The notes: generated from the letters alone by a model not told the origin. 64,000 nucleotides of DNA from Lineus longissimus (GCF_910592395.1 NC_088325.1:3131501-3195500), one strand, 5' to 3'. Shown: positions 22,171 to 32,500, counted from the first letter of the stretch. Numbers and translations: made by a program.

Positions 22171-22400
22171 CCAAGGATACATCATTGCAAATATCCGTTA
22201 AAAACTAGCAGAGAAATGAATCCTTGAAGTTCGCACATCTTGACAGTCCCAGCGTATTCCAATAAATGCTGTAGGCCTACAAGACAGCTGTTACAGTGAT
22301 TAATCATTGTTGCTTGAATCTATTTAAAATATTGTTGACAGAGTCTGCATGTACATGGTAACATATGTTACCAAACAATACTCACGTCCCAAAGTATTAC

Positions 22401-22539
22401 AAAAGGTCTATTGTTCGTTAATGCGTTTATCCGACAGAATTTCGAGACATTATTTTAACGACGCAAAAATAATTTTCAGCGCTGAAAATATTTTCTAAAA
22501 TTCTGTCGGATAAACGCATTAAGACACAATAGGCCTTTT
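22401..22539. repeat. Long palindrome inside Polinton left end
   Basis: Arms of 42 bases (22401-22442 and 22498-22539, sharing AATGCGTTTATCCGACAG), about 90% complementary, enclose a smaller palindrome (TATTTTCAGCGCTGAAAATA). It may be a nested MITE, a replication or transcription signal, or a termination structure. It lies between the TIR and the first gene. Confidence 0.8.
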
Positions 22540-23622
22540 CATGTCTTTGACAAGCAAAAATAATTAATGATTGCAACATCTGATATGGCCATTGTACAAC
22601 TTAATATCACTATGGTTTAAAGGCAAATGTTATTCTGTCCATGGAGACATGATGTTAACGTCACACTTTCTCCATCTGGTGAGATTATTCCATTAAAATA
22701 AATGGCCTTTTTACTGTCTTCATTAACCAAAATTCAAGGAAAAAATTCAAGTAAATTAAATGTATTATCCAATAGCAAATCAACATAAAAGTAAATTCAC
22801 CTATGACTTCTTTAATTTAGAAGTAACTGTTAATACTAATAACTTCTTCCGCCTACAAGAAACTAAGATAACACCTGGGTTTTTGAGCCTGAAAAATAAG
22901 AAAGACTGTCTGCTACTGGAAAAGAATCCATTATCGTTTTACCAGAACCAATTTAACATGGCTGTTTGGTTTGCTACAACAGGTTGTGGTATTTCAATAG
23001 ACGATCACTTGAATCACAGTGACCCATTGTTAAGGTCAATTTACAGCTTTCATGTTTACTATCAAATATTGAAGATCATGAAGAATCTAGCGATACCAAT
23101 TCCAGGTGAAAGTGATTTTAATGAGACAAACAATAACATTAACCGTAGGAAACTAGGAGGGTTATTGAGTGAATTTGGTTTAAAAGACGAGTACGATTTC
23201 TCGGTGTTTGAAAATAACGGTGGTTGGAGGTCATGGAATGTACTGGATTACAACCCGAACATAACTGATCCCGGATATTACATCAATGATTCTAAAATCA
23301 ATTTCTTCCTCATGCAAGTTCATGAAAATAGAATGCCACCGATGTTCAGTAAAGACTGGGATGCTGGAATGGCTAATTTCAAATATCCAGATATTTTCAT
23401 CAAGGATCATGTCAGGAGACACAAGAATGTATTTGATGTAATTACACAAAATGAATGTCAAACCTATCAACAATTCATGATATTTAAATCAAATGGTTTC
23501 TCTAATCCTGGAATAGAGAGGTTGAATGATACAATAAGAACATATGTTTACTGTATTCTGGGTGCTCAGGCGTTGACCAGAACACCAATAATTGGAGTAC
23601 CGGGTACAGAATTGGATGCACA

Positions 23623-23650
23623 GAAGGAATTTAACAGAAGGAATTTAACA
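23623..23650. repeat. 14-bp tandem duplication causing frameshift
   Basis: Two perfect adjacent copies of GAAGGAATTTAACA. Fourteen is not a multiple of three, so the frame shifts and a stop follows within a few codons. Confidence 0.9.
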
Positions 23651-23957
23651 AACTATTAAAGGATTCGATTAATCAACATCCTGATATTCCCACTTCAATT
23701 CAAAGATATCAAAAAGCAGTGAGTGACACTCATACAAGACTAGATTATGTAATATCACCAGGATTGTATGTCATAGGATCAAATATGGTACTCGTTATTG
23801 GTAAGCTGGATAACTACAATAATAACATTTTAATAGCACCAAAAAATGCTAAACCCGGTAAGAATGACATTAACCACAAAAAGACCTTACCACCACCACT
23901 GATGGAAGGAAATAGTTCTAAGAAAATAAGAGTTAAGAGTAGTGTTGGTACTGTCAA

Positions 23958-23988
23958 GTCGGACTTCGTCCTGAGAGCAAAGCTCGAG
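23958..23988 (+). repeat. Mini-hairpin repeat 1
   Basis: GTC, module GGAC-TTC-GTCC, TGA, module GAGC-AAA-GCTC, GAG. It lies in the distal part of the frameshifted structural gene and reads SDFVLRAKLE there. Confidence 0.9.
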
Positions 23989-24175
23989 ACCAGTCATAAA
24001 CCAAATAGTAATGTTGATACACCAAAAACAACTGAAACCTCAAAGAATACTCCTACTACTACTAAACTTGACACCAAAGTTGAGAAGGTGGATGATACTC
24101 ATGAAACAATTAAATTCATGCTTTACTCAGTTGTTGGTACATTGATTGTTTTTATGGTTAGATAAATAAGTAATT

Positions 24176-25798
24176 ATGGCTGAAGGAGGTGAAAATTATG
24201 AAATGAGTGATTACGATCCACAATCATCATCATCATCATCATCAGGAACTTTTGAACAAATTCTAGAAATGAGAAAGGATGATTTAATTAATCAATATTA
24301 TCACGCAAGATACAACACAGGTGAAACCAATAGAACTTTTCAAGATGCCGGCACAACATACAACACAGGAGGTGAATATATCCAAATGGATGAGATAGAT
24401 CCTAATACAAGTGAAACCAATAGAACTTTTCAAGATGACGGCACAACATACAACACAGGAGGTGGAAATCTTACTACTGAAACTTCATTCAGTACACCAG
24501 AAAGAGTAAGAGGTATTGTCCCTGAATTGATGGAAAAGGAGTTAAGTTACGATACAATAGAGGATAAACTTGATACAGCATTAGGAGGATCAAACTGGAA
24601 TTATGACAAGAAAAAATTGAGTAATCTTGCACCACACATTAGTTACAATGGAAACAAACTTTATTACGATCCGAAAACAAAGTATGAAGTTGATTTGATA
24701 AAAGGTAAACTTGAAAACGAAAATTTATTTGACTGGCGTAATAAGGATAAAACCATTATTATCAAGTTAATTCCTTTAACTAAGGATAATGGAAGCTTCT
24801 ATGCTGAAGGCACATTAAAGACTAAGTTTGGTACTAGATTTGTTGACATGATTAGAGGTATGATTGCACCTGACCCACCAGTAAGGGAACCTACATTAGT
24901 AACCCCTGAAACACAGGCAGTAATTAATGAGGTAAACAGTTCAAACAAACCAATAGATAAACTGATAGATTCTAATGATGATGAACTTAAATCACTGGGT
25001 TTTACTGAATATGCCTTGAGAGAACTTAGAGGGTTAAAACAGGCTGGTGATAAACTAGCTGCAGTAAAGAGGGATAAGGACATGCAAATACAAGAACTAG
25101 AAAATCAACTTCATAATTTAACAAGAGACTATGTAAAGTCTGTAGAAGAAGATTCTAAAGACACGGGGGAGTTGAAAAAGCAAATAGATGAACTAAATGA
25201 CAAATTGCATGAGGAACAGTCAAAGGTATGGAGGTTAGACAATGACAGGGAGTCACAAACTAGAAGAATTAAACGTTTAATTGTTGATGTTCTAAAGAAA
25301 CCAGATTCAACTATTCCTCTGAAGGACAGAATAAAGTTACTTTTTAAGACGTATGGTGTAACTATTAGCGCCATAATAACAGCTGTTGTAATGACATTTA
25401 CAACTCTAGGTCTTAGTATCAGTAGTGCTTTAAGTGGTGCCACTAAATCTGTAAAACCAACTCCAGGACCAGGACCATCTCCAGGACCAGACCCAACTCC
25501 AGGACCTACACCAGAACCAGGACCAAAACCATCAATACCAGATAAAGTAAAAGAAGGTCTCAAGAAGTTTGCTGAATGGCTAAAAGAACTAGCCAAGAAA
25601 TCAGCTGCGGCTTTACCGGGAATCATCGGTTCTATCGTATCATTTCTCCTGAAAACAATTGGTGCAGTTGTTGGCTTTCTAGCCGAACATCTGATCATAG
25701 CAGTTATTGCTATTGTGAGCTCCATAATTTATGGTTTAATTGGGGGTGTTAAAGCCTTAAAATCACGTAAAACAGTAAAATCACGTAAAAGGTCTTAG
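24176..25798 (+). CDS. Polinton coiled-coil membrane protein, 540 aa
   Basis: Starts 10 bases after the previous stop. In order: an acidic N-terminus with a seven-Ser run, two copies of a 30-residue repeat (TNRTFQD and TTYNTGG, 90-bp DNA period at 24321-24464), a mixed globular region, a charged coiled coil (about residues 295-365), a first hydrophobic segment (about 395-420), a Pro-Gly linker (PTPGPGPSPGPDP), an amphipathic Lys-rich helix, a long hydrophobic C-terminal region (about 480-525) and a basic tail. The Pro linker plus GIIGSIVSFLLK-type membrane region resembles uncharacterised Polinton-associated proteins. A role in virion membrane or entry functions is possible but is inference. 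Confidence 0.75.
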   Translation: MAEGGENYEMSDYDPQSSSSSSSGTFEQILEMRKDDLINQYYHARYNTGETNRTFQDAGTTYNTGGEYIQMDEIDPNTSETNRTFQDDGTTYNTGGGNLTTETSFSTPERVRGIVPELMEKELSYDTIEDKLDTALGGSNWNYDKKKLSNLAPHISYNGNKLYYDPKTKYEVDLIKGKLENENLFDWRNKDKTIIIKLIPLTKDNGSFYAEGTLKTKFGTRFVDMIRGMIAPDPPVREPTLVTPETQAVINEVNSSNKPIDKLIDSNDDELKSLGFTEYALRELRGLKQAGDKLAAVKRDKDMQIQELENQLHNLTRDYVKSVEEDSKDTGELKKQIDELNDKLHEEQSKVWRLDNDRESQTRRIKRLIVDVLKKPDSTIPLKDRIKLLFKTYGVTISAIITAVVMTFTTLGLSISSALSGATKSVKPTPGPGPSPGPDPTPGPTPEPGPKPSIPDKVKEGLKKFAEWLKELAKKSAAALPGIIGSIVSFLLKTIGAVVGFLAEHLIIAVIAIVSSIIYGLIGGVKALKSRKTVKSRKRS

Positions 25799-25845
25799 GT
25801 GACCTTCTATCAAAACAATGTTTAAAAAATAATTATTATGTAAAT

Positions 25846-27015
25846 ATGAATAAATACATCTCATTAAAAGACTATTATTCTAGTGAGTCGGACTTCGTCC
25901 TGAGAGCAGAGCTCGAGTGGAACAATGAGAATCTTAAAGGATACATTCGTCCTAGGGTTATGGATCGAGCAGAGCTCTCAGGACGAAGCTCGACTAGGAC
26001 AAAGTCCAGAGAGCAAAGCTTGACTCGAGCAGAGCTCTCAGGACGAAGTCCGACTGAGACAATCAAAGTAGTCCTGCCAAGAATGAAAGAATATGACGTC
26101 AGTACCAACACTAATGCTCAATTCTGCCGTAATTGTAAAAGGTGGACACTTTTTGAGTATCAAAAAAACTTGAATTCAGCAAGGTACGCAGCTAAAACTG
26201 TGAAGTATCAATTCTGCACCAATTGCAATTCGACTACTTACGACGATGATTTTAAAACTCTTGAGATCAATATTGACAACAAGACACGTTACTTTGACAG
26301 TATTCTAAGGAAACTTGGATGGAGTCGGCTGTCCGAATCGGCAGTTAAGTATTTAAAGGACTTTGTGGAAGGGTATTTACAGTGCTACTTTTCAAGTCAC
26401 AGTAAATGTCTTAGTAAGCAGAGATATGAAAGTACTCTTCAGTCAGCCCTAAAAATGGGTATTAACACTCTCCCCTCTAAGTTATGTAACCAAGGGTTAC
26501 ATGGTGAAGCCATGCTTTTTAAATTTAACTGTGGGGAATATGATTGGTTTCTTGCCATTGAATTTATTAACAGGGCAATTGGTAAACCGCAATTAACCGA
26601 TGAGAATATTACTGACCTTAGACTAGTGTACTATGCTTTCCTTAGATTTCTGCATTACTGTGGTGTGAAGGTCACCATTAACTACAAGGTATTTTTACAC
26701 CAAGCCTTTAAAACGCTGAAAATTGATTATGTAATATTTACACCTTTTTTAACCAACAAGGAGCGAGTAAATGATTTGGAGAGATTATGGTATGATTTCA
26801 CTCAAAGTATTTTCTTCCAGAATTACAAGGTTGAGAAGGAATATGACCAGGATATTGACAAGCAGTTTGACGTTTTACTGAGTGCCAGTGCAGGTCGAGA
26901 CATTAACTGCATCAGTAATATTAAGTTTACACCAGCCGGACTTCGTCCTGAGAGCACAGCTCGAGCCGGACTTCGTCCTGAGAGCATAGCTCGAGATAGT
27001 GTTAAGATGCAATAA
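25846..27015 (+). CDS. Zinc-ribbon Polinton protein, 389 aa
   Basis: No function recognised. The N-terminal 70 residues are largely made of mini-hairpin repeats (SDFVLRAELE, then RAELSGRS twice), so this region is probably a dispensable extension. A four-cysteine zinc ribbon follows (CRNCKR about 97-102, CTNC about 126-129), then a mainly helical domain without known catalytic motifs. The C-terminus again is repeat-derived (AGLRPESTAR, AGLRPESIAR). It lies between two other plus-strand genes in the left cluster. A zinc ribbon suggests nucleic-acid binding, for example a transcription or replication accessory factor. Confidence 0.7.
   Translation: MNKYISLKDYYSSESDFVLRAELEWNNENLKGYIRPRVMDRAELSGRSSTRTKSREQSLTRAELSGRSPTETIKVVLPRMKEYDVSTNTNAQFCRNCKRWTLFEYQKNLNSARYAAKTVKYQFCTNCNSTTYDDDFKTLEINIDNKTRYFDSILRKLGWSRLSESAVKYLKDFVEGYLQCYFSSHSKCLSKQRYESTLQSALKMGINTLPSKLCNQGLHGEAMLFKFNCGEYDWFLAIEFINRAIGKPQLTDENITDLRLVYYAFLRFLHYCGVKVTINYKVFLHQAFKTLKIDYVIFTPFLTNKERVNDLERLWYDFTQSIFFQNYKVEKEYDQDIDKQFDVLLSASAGRDINCISNIKFTPAGLRPESTARAGLRPESIARDSVKMQ
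25887..25917 (+). repeat. Mini-hairpin repeat 2
   Basis: GGAC-TTC-GTCC, TGA, GAGC-AGA-GCTC with the GTC and GAG flanks. This is the consensus form, in frame near the N-terminus of the 389-aa gene. Confidence 0.9.
25965..26054 (-). repeat. Mini-hairpin repeats 3-5 (cluster)
   Basis: A reverse copy (25965-25994, inner loop TCT, one arm recombined to GAGC-TTC-GTCC), a forward variant (25997-26021, GGAC-AAA-GTCC then GAGC-AAA-GCTT) and a perfect reverse copy (26024-26054). All remain in frame with the host gene. Confidence 0.85.
26935..26995 (+). repeat. Mini-hairpin repeats 6-7 (tandem)
   Basis: Two head-to-tail copies with identical GGAC-TTC-GTCC modules but different second loops (GAGC-ACA-GCTC and GAGC-ATA-GCTC). 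They form the C-terminus of the 389-aa product. Confidence 0.9.
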
Positions 27016-27066
27016 AGTTGTGAAAACAGCATTTTGCACTTAACAGTCATTTTTCCATAATTTTAA

Positions 27067-27918
27067 ATGAATAATCAGCAAATGAATAGTCAGACATCTG
27101 CAGTGATTGAACAACAGATGAAACAGATTGGTGTTATGAGTCCTGAGAGCTTAGCTCGAGTTGGGGCTTCTAACCAACAGAATACTGGTAGTTACCAACA
27201 AAACAGAACTAACTTTCAACAGAACTGCTCTACAAATCAACAAGTTTCAAACAAGCAGTTGAATAGTTCAAATTTTGTTAATCCTAGTCAAGGAATAGTT
27301 AATCCCAGTCAAGGAATAGTCAATTCTAGTTGCCAACTAGGCTCAACTCGAGCTACGCTCTCAGGACAAAGTCCGACTAGCAATCAACAAAATTTGAACT
27401 ATTTGACTGATAGTGGCCTTAAAGCCAAACAAGACTTAGAGATTCTAGTTGCAACTGGTAAAAGCAAGGATTTCCTTAATAAACAAATAACTTTTAATGA
27501 CTTAGATAATATGACTGAAAAAGAAATCTTAAAACACCATAGAATGTATGAAACAAAGATGGCTGCCAGACTTAATGATTCTTTGGGTAAGACAGTAATT
27601 AAAACTTACACTAAATTATCAAGGTGGTTATTACCAATAGATGATGAAGATAATCTTTATCATGATCTTAGAAATGATTATTTGATAACTAACGAGTTGG
27701 ATAAATGGCTTGGATGGTTGAGTTTGAGAATGGGTGCACTAACTGCACTTGCCTCAACAACACTTATTACTTTAGGTCATTGTCATGAGGAATCATCTAT
27801 GACTGCATCGAGTATGACTGCATCAAATATGAATACACCAAATATGACTGTCTCTGAATGTGACAAATCAATAGATGAAAGTCTAGATATCACAGGTAGT
27901 GATGATAAAGAAGACTAA
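27067..27918 (+). CDS. Gln/Asn-rich Polinton protein, 283 aa
   Basis: No family recognised. The first 115 residues are Gln/Asn/Ser-rich, low complexity, with a 21-bp tandem repeat (NPSQGIV twice) and two mini-hairpin repeats (27141-27160 and 27347-27377). The rest is a compact, mostly helical region with WLLPIDDEDNLYHDL and KWLGWLSLRMGALTALAST, the latter possibly membrane-associated, then an acidic Ser/Met-rich tail. The ATG has TTTTAAATG context. The low-complexity N-terminus suggests a flexible virion or regulatory protein. Confidence 0.65.
   Translation: MNNQQMNSQTSAVIEQQMKQIGVMSPESLARVGASNQQNTGSYQQNRTNFQQNCSTNQQVSNKQLNSSNFVNPSQGIVNPSQGIVNSSCQLGSTRATLSGQSPTSNQQNLNYLTDSGLKAKQDLEILVATGKSKDFLNKQITFNDLDNMTEKEILKHHRMYETKMAARLNDSLGKTVIKTYTKLSRWLLPIDDEDNLYHDLRNDYLITNELDKWLGWLSLRMGALTALASTTLITLGHCHEESSMTASSMTASNMNTPNMTVSECDKSIDESLDITGSDDKED
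27141..27160 (+). repeat. Mini-hairpin repeat 8 (5'-truncated)
   Basis: TCC, TGA, GAGC-TTA-GCTC, GAG. The first module is lost and the second is perfect with a new loop. Confidence 0.8.
27347..27377 (-). repeat. Mini-hairpin repeat 9
   Basis: A reverse copy: CTC, GAGC-TAC-GCTC, TCA, GGAC-AAA-GTCC, GAC. In frame in the 283-aa gene (ATLSGQSPT). Confidence 0.9.
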
Positions 27919-27967
27919 ATTAACCTGGTTATGAGAACATAGTTCGAATTAAATTCGGCCAAGATAA

Positions 27968-28504
27968 ATGGAACTTGAAACTGTAACTGATACTACTCGA
28001 GCTATGCTCTCAGGACAAAGTCCGACTAAAGTTTCAGTGTCTAAGAAACCTCGATCAGAGAAACAATTAGCATGGTCTAGAGAACTGGGTAGAAGATCTA
28101 AGGAATTTAAGAGGATAAAAAAGGATAAGACGACATTTAAAGTACAGGACTCCTCACCAAACAACAGAGTTGTGGAAAAGGAGGAAGAAGAATTAGAGGA
28201 AGAAGAACCACAATCTCAAAATACTGATGTATCACTGCGTGAATCTAGTAGTAATACTTATGTCTATGTACTAGGTTTAGGTGCAATTATTTTAGCATCA
28301 TTTATCATGTTTAAGAAACTTCCTAAAAAAGTAAGTAAAGAGCAGCGATCAGGCTTGAATCAAACTTTGTTCTCTGGACGTAGTCCTAATCGAGCTCTGC
28401 TCTCAGGACAAAGTCCGAATGAAGCAGTCATGAAGGGATCAATTAACCCTCTTGTTAAACCTGTAGTTAAAGAGAAGAAATGTACTATTCCTTTAATGGA
28501 ATGA
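27968..28504 (+). CDS. Small Polinton membrane protein, 178 aa
   Basis: A basic N-terminal half (SEKQLAWSRELGRRSKEFKR) with an acidic Glu-rich stretch, then one clear transmembrane segment (VLGLGAIILASFIMF, about 96-115) followed by Lys. The N- and C-terminal parts contain mini-hairpin repeats (27996-28026, 28362-28386, 28390-28418). KQLAWSRELGRRSKEFK is a motif style I have seen in uncharacterised Polinton ORFs, but no function is known. It is a likely virion membrane component, by inference. Confidence 0.65.
   Translation: MELETVTDTTRAMLSGQSPTKVSVSKKPRSEKQLAWSRELGRRSKEFKRIKKDKTTFKVQDSSPNNRVVEKEEEELEEEEPQSQNTDVSLRESSSNTYVYVLGLGAIILASFIMFKKLPKKVSKEQRSGLNQTLFSGRSPNRALLSGQSPNEAVMKGSINPLVKPVVKEKKCTIPLME
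27996..28026 (-). repeat. Mini-hairpin repeat 10
   Basis: CTC, GAGC-TAT-GCTC, TCA, GGAC-AAA-GTCC, GAC. A perfect reverse copy close to the start codon of the 178-aa gene. Confidence 0.9.
28362..28418 (-). repeat. Mini-hairpin repeats 11-12
   Basis: First a variant pair (AAAC-TTT-GTTC, TCT, GGAC-GTA-GTCC), then a standard reverse pair (GAGC-TCT-GCTC, TCA, GGAC-AAA-GTCC). Both are in frame. Confidence 0.85.
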
Positions 28505-28517
28505 TCTCATCAGGTGG

Positions 28518-28606
28518 TCCGACTTCGTCTTGAGAGCTCTGCTCGAGACGAACTTTGTTCTCTGGACCTTGTCTCAGTCAGACTTCGTCTTGAGAGCAAA
28601 GCTCGA
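28518..28606. repeat. Mini-hairpin repeats 13-15 (cluster)
   Basis: Three copies fill the gap between convergent genes: 28518-28547 (GAGC-TCT-GCTC), 28550-28574 (GAAC-TTT-GTTC, then a damaged module) and 28580-28604 (AGAC-TTC-GTCT, TGA, GAGC-AAA-GCTC). The last copy supplies the final codons and the stop of the minus-strand gene at 28578. Confidence 0.85.
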
Positions 28607-29528
28607 TTCTTAACTCTAAAGAAACCTCTGTTCCTCTGAAATTAACTAGCTTACCATTCTCATCAGTGATTTCGAATTTTATGTGATTAGTACACTTATT
28701 TATCGTTTTCTTACAATTCGGTTCGTATCGCTGCATTTTTATTTGGTCACCATCTTCTACAGGTATGATGCAGAAAATGTTAGATGGTTTATTGTTGTAG
28801 AGGGTCTTAGCTTTGTCAACCAAATTAGCTTGCAGGAATAGATATTTCCTGTAAAAGTTGAGTGGTCTTGTGGAGTAGTATTTTCCTTTCTTGGTGAATT
28901 TAGTTTGCTTAAAGCCAAACCACTCATTCACCACTGTGAGCTGTTTTTCTATCACCTCTCTTATGGTTTTGCTTATTTGAAAACCTTCTGTGTTTCTCTC
29001 AATCTTGATTTTTTCATTTTTATCTAACTTGTCTACTTTCAGAGGGTACTCTTTATCCTCTGTAAGTTCAAGGGTTATGTAATTATTGTTATCACAGTAA
29101 ATTTTCACATGGCTTATTCCAATTTCTTTTATGTATTTTTGCCATACCTCACAAAACTCACTTAAACTAAAATGTCGAGAGTATGGAAATGTGTATTGAG
29201 TAATGGTGTCTTTAGTTGTGGTAGAATCATTTTCCAAATGCCGTTCGCAAATTTTCATGACTTCCTTTTCAAGTGTATCTGTTTCAAGTCCAGGAGCAAA
29301 TAATGTCCTACACCATAATTGTTTATCTAAGGGCTCATGTGTTGTAATTCTGGTTATTTCGACTAGAAATGAGAAAATCCTGACTCCCTCTGGTAGAAAA
29401 TCACCTGTCCACCATGAATTGTAAAAGGTTATCGATTTCAAAGTAATGGATTTTATGTCTAATTGGTCTGTTAAGTAGTACTCAAATTTGGCTTCATTAC
29501 ATTCTTGTTCATTGATTATGAAGTCCAT
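28578..29528 (-). CDS. Penton-like minor capsid candidate, 316 aa
   Basis: The C-terminal part (LNFYRKYLFLQANLVDKA, then IKFEITDENGKLVNFRGTEV) resembles the end of the minor capsid protein at 37819-38586 (LNIRLTDEKGDIIDLNGHNV), suggesting a paralogous jelly-roll or spike-type virion protein. The N-terminal half has no recognised motif. The last residues (ELCSQDEV) and the stop come from a mini-hairpin repeat, so the natural C-terminus has probably been replaced. It is transcribed toward the left gene cluster, and its start lies back to back with polB, 56 bases away. The minor capsid call rests on the C-terminal resemblance only. Confidence 0.55.
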   Translation of the reverse strand: MDFIINEQECNEAKFEYYLTDQLDIKSITLKSITFYNSWWTGDFLPEGVRIFSFLVEITRITTHEPLDKQLWCRTLFAPGLETDTLEKEVMKICERHLENDSTTTKDTITQYTFPYSRHFSLSEFCEVWQKYIKEIGISHVKIYCDNNNYITLELTEDKEYPLKVDKLDKNEKIKIERNTEGFQISKTIREVIEKQLTVVNEWFGFKQTKFTKKGKYYSTRPLNFYRKYLFLQANLVDKAKTLYNNKPSNIFCIIPVEDGDQIKMQRYEPNCKKTINKCTNHIKFEITDENGKLVNFRGTEVSLELRIELCSQDEV

Positions 29529-29584
29529 TTCTATTTAATTCAAGATATTTATTGAATTTAATAAATTTTAATCTAATAAATAGA

Positions 29585-32500
29585 ATGACTGATAAGAATC
29601 AGAAAATACTTTGCACTACATGTGACAAGTACATATCCTACAATAATATGGCTATTCACAGGAGAACCAAAGGTCACTTAAGTAAATTAAATCCGGATTA
29701 TGTCCCTATTGCTCAACCCCGAGCCCAATCACTGATCCCTAAAACTATGGATAAGAAACTTGCATTTGAGGAAAATGAGCTAGATGGCATAAAGAAAGTG
29801 AGTGGAATAGAAATAGTAAAACAATTTGGCAAGCCTGTAGTCACCATTAGTTTGAAGATTGACAGAGAAGCTAAACAGGTGTATGAATACAGAGATAAAT
29901 TAGAGGAGGTATTATTTCAACTCAATGATTACCATCACAAAATTAGCATATCAGTATTTGCTCAGTTTGATCGTCAGGGTGAAAGTGTAACACACCCCAT
30001 ACAGTCTCCAATGGAAAGCATAATTTCAAGGAACCAGGCAATTTATGCCATAACCAACCAGTTAAACTACATTAAGACACAGATTGAGGAAAGGTACTTT
30101 CAAGGGTCTGGACTTACTTTAAATAAAATAGAGTCTTGTAACATGACCATCTGTTCTTACAAGAGGTGTAAAGGTGGTCATTACACTAAATTACCATTTA
30201 AAACAAAAGCAGTAATAAATGTGGAATCAAATGACAATAAATGTTTTCTCTGGTCTTTATTGGCCGCTAAATATCTGAAAGAAAATCCAGAGACGGACTT
30301 TGTCCTGAGAGCAGAGCTCGAGAGTACATTCAATATCACTACCGATATGCTACAAATGACTTCGTCACGAGAACAGAGTTCGAAAACTACTGATATCAAA
30401 ATCAAATCATTTCCTGTATGTATTCAAAAGGATATCCCTAAGATAGAGAGTGATAATAATCTCAAGATTAATGTGTTCAAGTTAGAGAACGAATGGGCTA
30501 AGAGCACCTGTGAGGCAAAACTAGAACCTCTCTACCTGTCCAAGAATTATGATGATGATGATGTCATCGATCTGTTGTATTTCAAGGACCATTTCATGTA
30601 CATAAGAGACATCAATCTTTTCTTCAGGACACTAGCTCATAGAGTGTATCTTTGCAGGAGATGCATGAATTACTTTTACAGGAAGTCAACACTAGATAAA
30701 CATAAAAAGAAATGTGGAGAACACGATTACTGTAAGATTACTTTGCCTCCACCTAACAGTAAATGGTCACAAATTAAATTTGAAAAACACTCATTCAAAA
30801 ATAGAGTTCCGTTTGTGATCTATGCTGATTTCGAAGCGATAAGCGAACCTTGTTCTTCTGCCGAAGGCAACATACCAGTAGTATCAGTAGAGCCACCTAT
30901 GATGAAAGAACCGAGTTCAAAGAAACTTTTTAAACAAAATGCATCAGCTGTTGGTGTTTATGTTCACTCAGACTACACACACCTTTACAGTAGCCAGTAT
31001 GTGTCTCACAGGGGTGCTGATGTTGTAGATGTGTTCTGTAATTGGTTAATCAGGATGGAAGAACAATTCTCTAATTTATTGAGCTGTAACTTTCCTCTAA
31101 CAATGACAGATGAAGACTGGCATAAATATCAATTAGAAACACATTGTTACTATTGTAATCAACCTTTGGGTTATGACAAGGTCAAGGATCATGATCACTA
31201 CTGTGGTAGATATCGAGGTGCTGCTCACAACTCGTGTAATTTGAATGAAAAGAAAGCTATGTTTGTTCCAGTGTTTTTTCACAATCTCAGTAATTACGAT
31301 TCTCACTTATTTATTAAAGAATTAATGAATAAGCTACCGAAGTACAAGAAACTGAAAATACTTGCCAAAACATCAGAGGAATACATTTCATTTCAGTTCG
31401 GTTGTTTCAGGTTTTTGGACTCGTACAGATTCCTGCAGTCCAGTTTAGACAACATAACCAAATCAATGTTGGATGATGATTTTAAAATTACCAGACAGCT
31501 GTTCCCAAATACCACTGACTTTAAGCTATTGAGGAAGAAGGGTTCAGTACCTTACTCTTTTTACACATCACATGAAAGCTACAATGTTACTTACCTAGAA
31601 AAGTCTATGTTTTTTGACGAATTGAAAAATGAAATGGCACCTGATTCTGCCTATGATGAGGCTAAGGTAATATGGGATCATTTCAAGATCAGGAATCACG
31701 GTGAGTTCATTGACCTCTACCTCAAAACTGATGTGATCCTTTTAGCTGATTTATTTGAGAAATTCAGGGATATCAATTTGAACTACTTTCAGATAGATCC
31801 ATGTCACTGTTACTCGGCACCAGGCCTAACCTGGCAAGCTGGTTTGAAGTACACAGGAATAAATCTAGAACTACTGACTGATACCAACATCTTACTTACT
31901 TTTGAGAAAGCAATACGAGGTGGAATTTCGGGTGTTATGGGAACAAGACATGTCAAGGCAGATGAACACCACAAACTACTCTACGTAGACGCAAATAATC
32001 TCTACGGCTGGTCCATGATGGAACCTCAACCCTATGGTAGTTTTGAAATGATAGATATTGATCCACTCGAGCTATGCTCTCAGGACAAAGCTCGACTTAA
32101 CATGAATGTTATCAGTAAAGAGCAGATTATGGCAATTCCAAGTGATAGTGAAGTAGGCTACTTCTTAGAGGTTGATTTGGAGTATCCAGGAAATATTAAA
32201 TTTAAGTCAAGGAACTTTCCATTCTGTCCCGAATCTCTCTTTATTGAAGATGATGAATTAAGTCCTTACCAGAGAGAGTTACTGGGCGATGATAAAAGAT
32301 CAAATGTAGAGAAACTAATACTAACACAAAAGGATAAAACTAATTACATAGTGCATTACAGAATGCTACAATTTTACCTAAAGCACGGAATGGTACTTAA
32401 GAGGGTTCATTCAGTGATAAGCTTTAAACAATCAAAGTGGTTAGCACCATACATTGATTTTAACACTAAAAGACGTATGGATTCTAAGACTGATTTTGAG

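Larger units (their letters stand above)
22760..24165 (+). pseudogene. Polinton structural-type protein, frameshifted
   Basis: The open part 22760-23659 (299 codons) continues in another frame to 24165. The break is a 14-bp tandem duplication (GAAGGAATTTAACA at 23623-23636 and 23637-23650). Without it the gene would run about 463 codons. The first part contains aromatic-rich strand segments and a TPIIGVPGTELDAQKEF motif of a kind I associate with uncharacterised Polinton ORFs. The C-terminal part has a Lys/Pro/Thr-rich stretch with a mini-hairpin repeat (KSDFVLRAKLE at 23958-23988) and ends in a hydrophobic membrane-like segment (MLYSVVGTLIVFMV). The start ATG has the element's usual AAATTAAATG context. 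The role is unknown, presumably virion assembly. Confidence 0.7.

Noticed and set aside
24799-25725. Minus-strand frames opposite the 540-aa Polinton gene
   Set aside because: Shadows of a repetitive, biased coding sequence.
29552-29584. Upstream start for polB at 29552
   Set aside because: The codon there is TTG; the first ATG in frame is 29585, in a typical context for this element.
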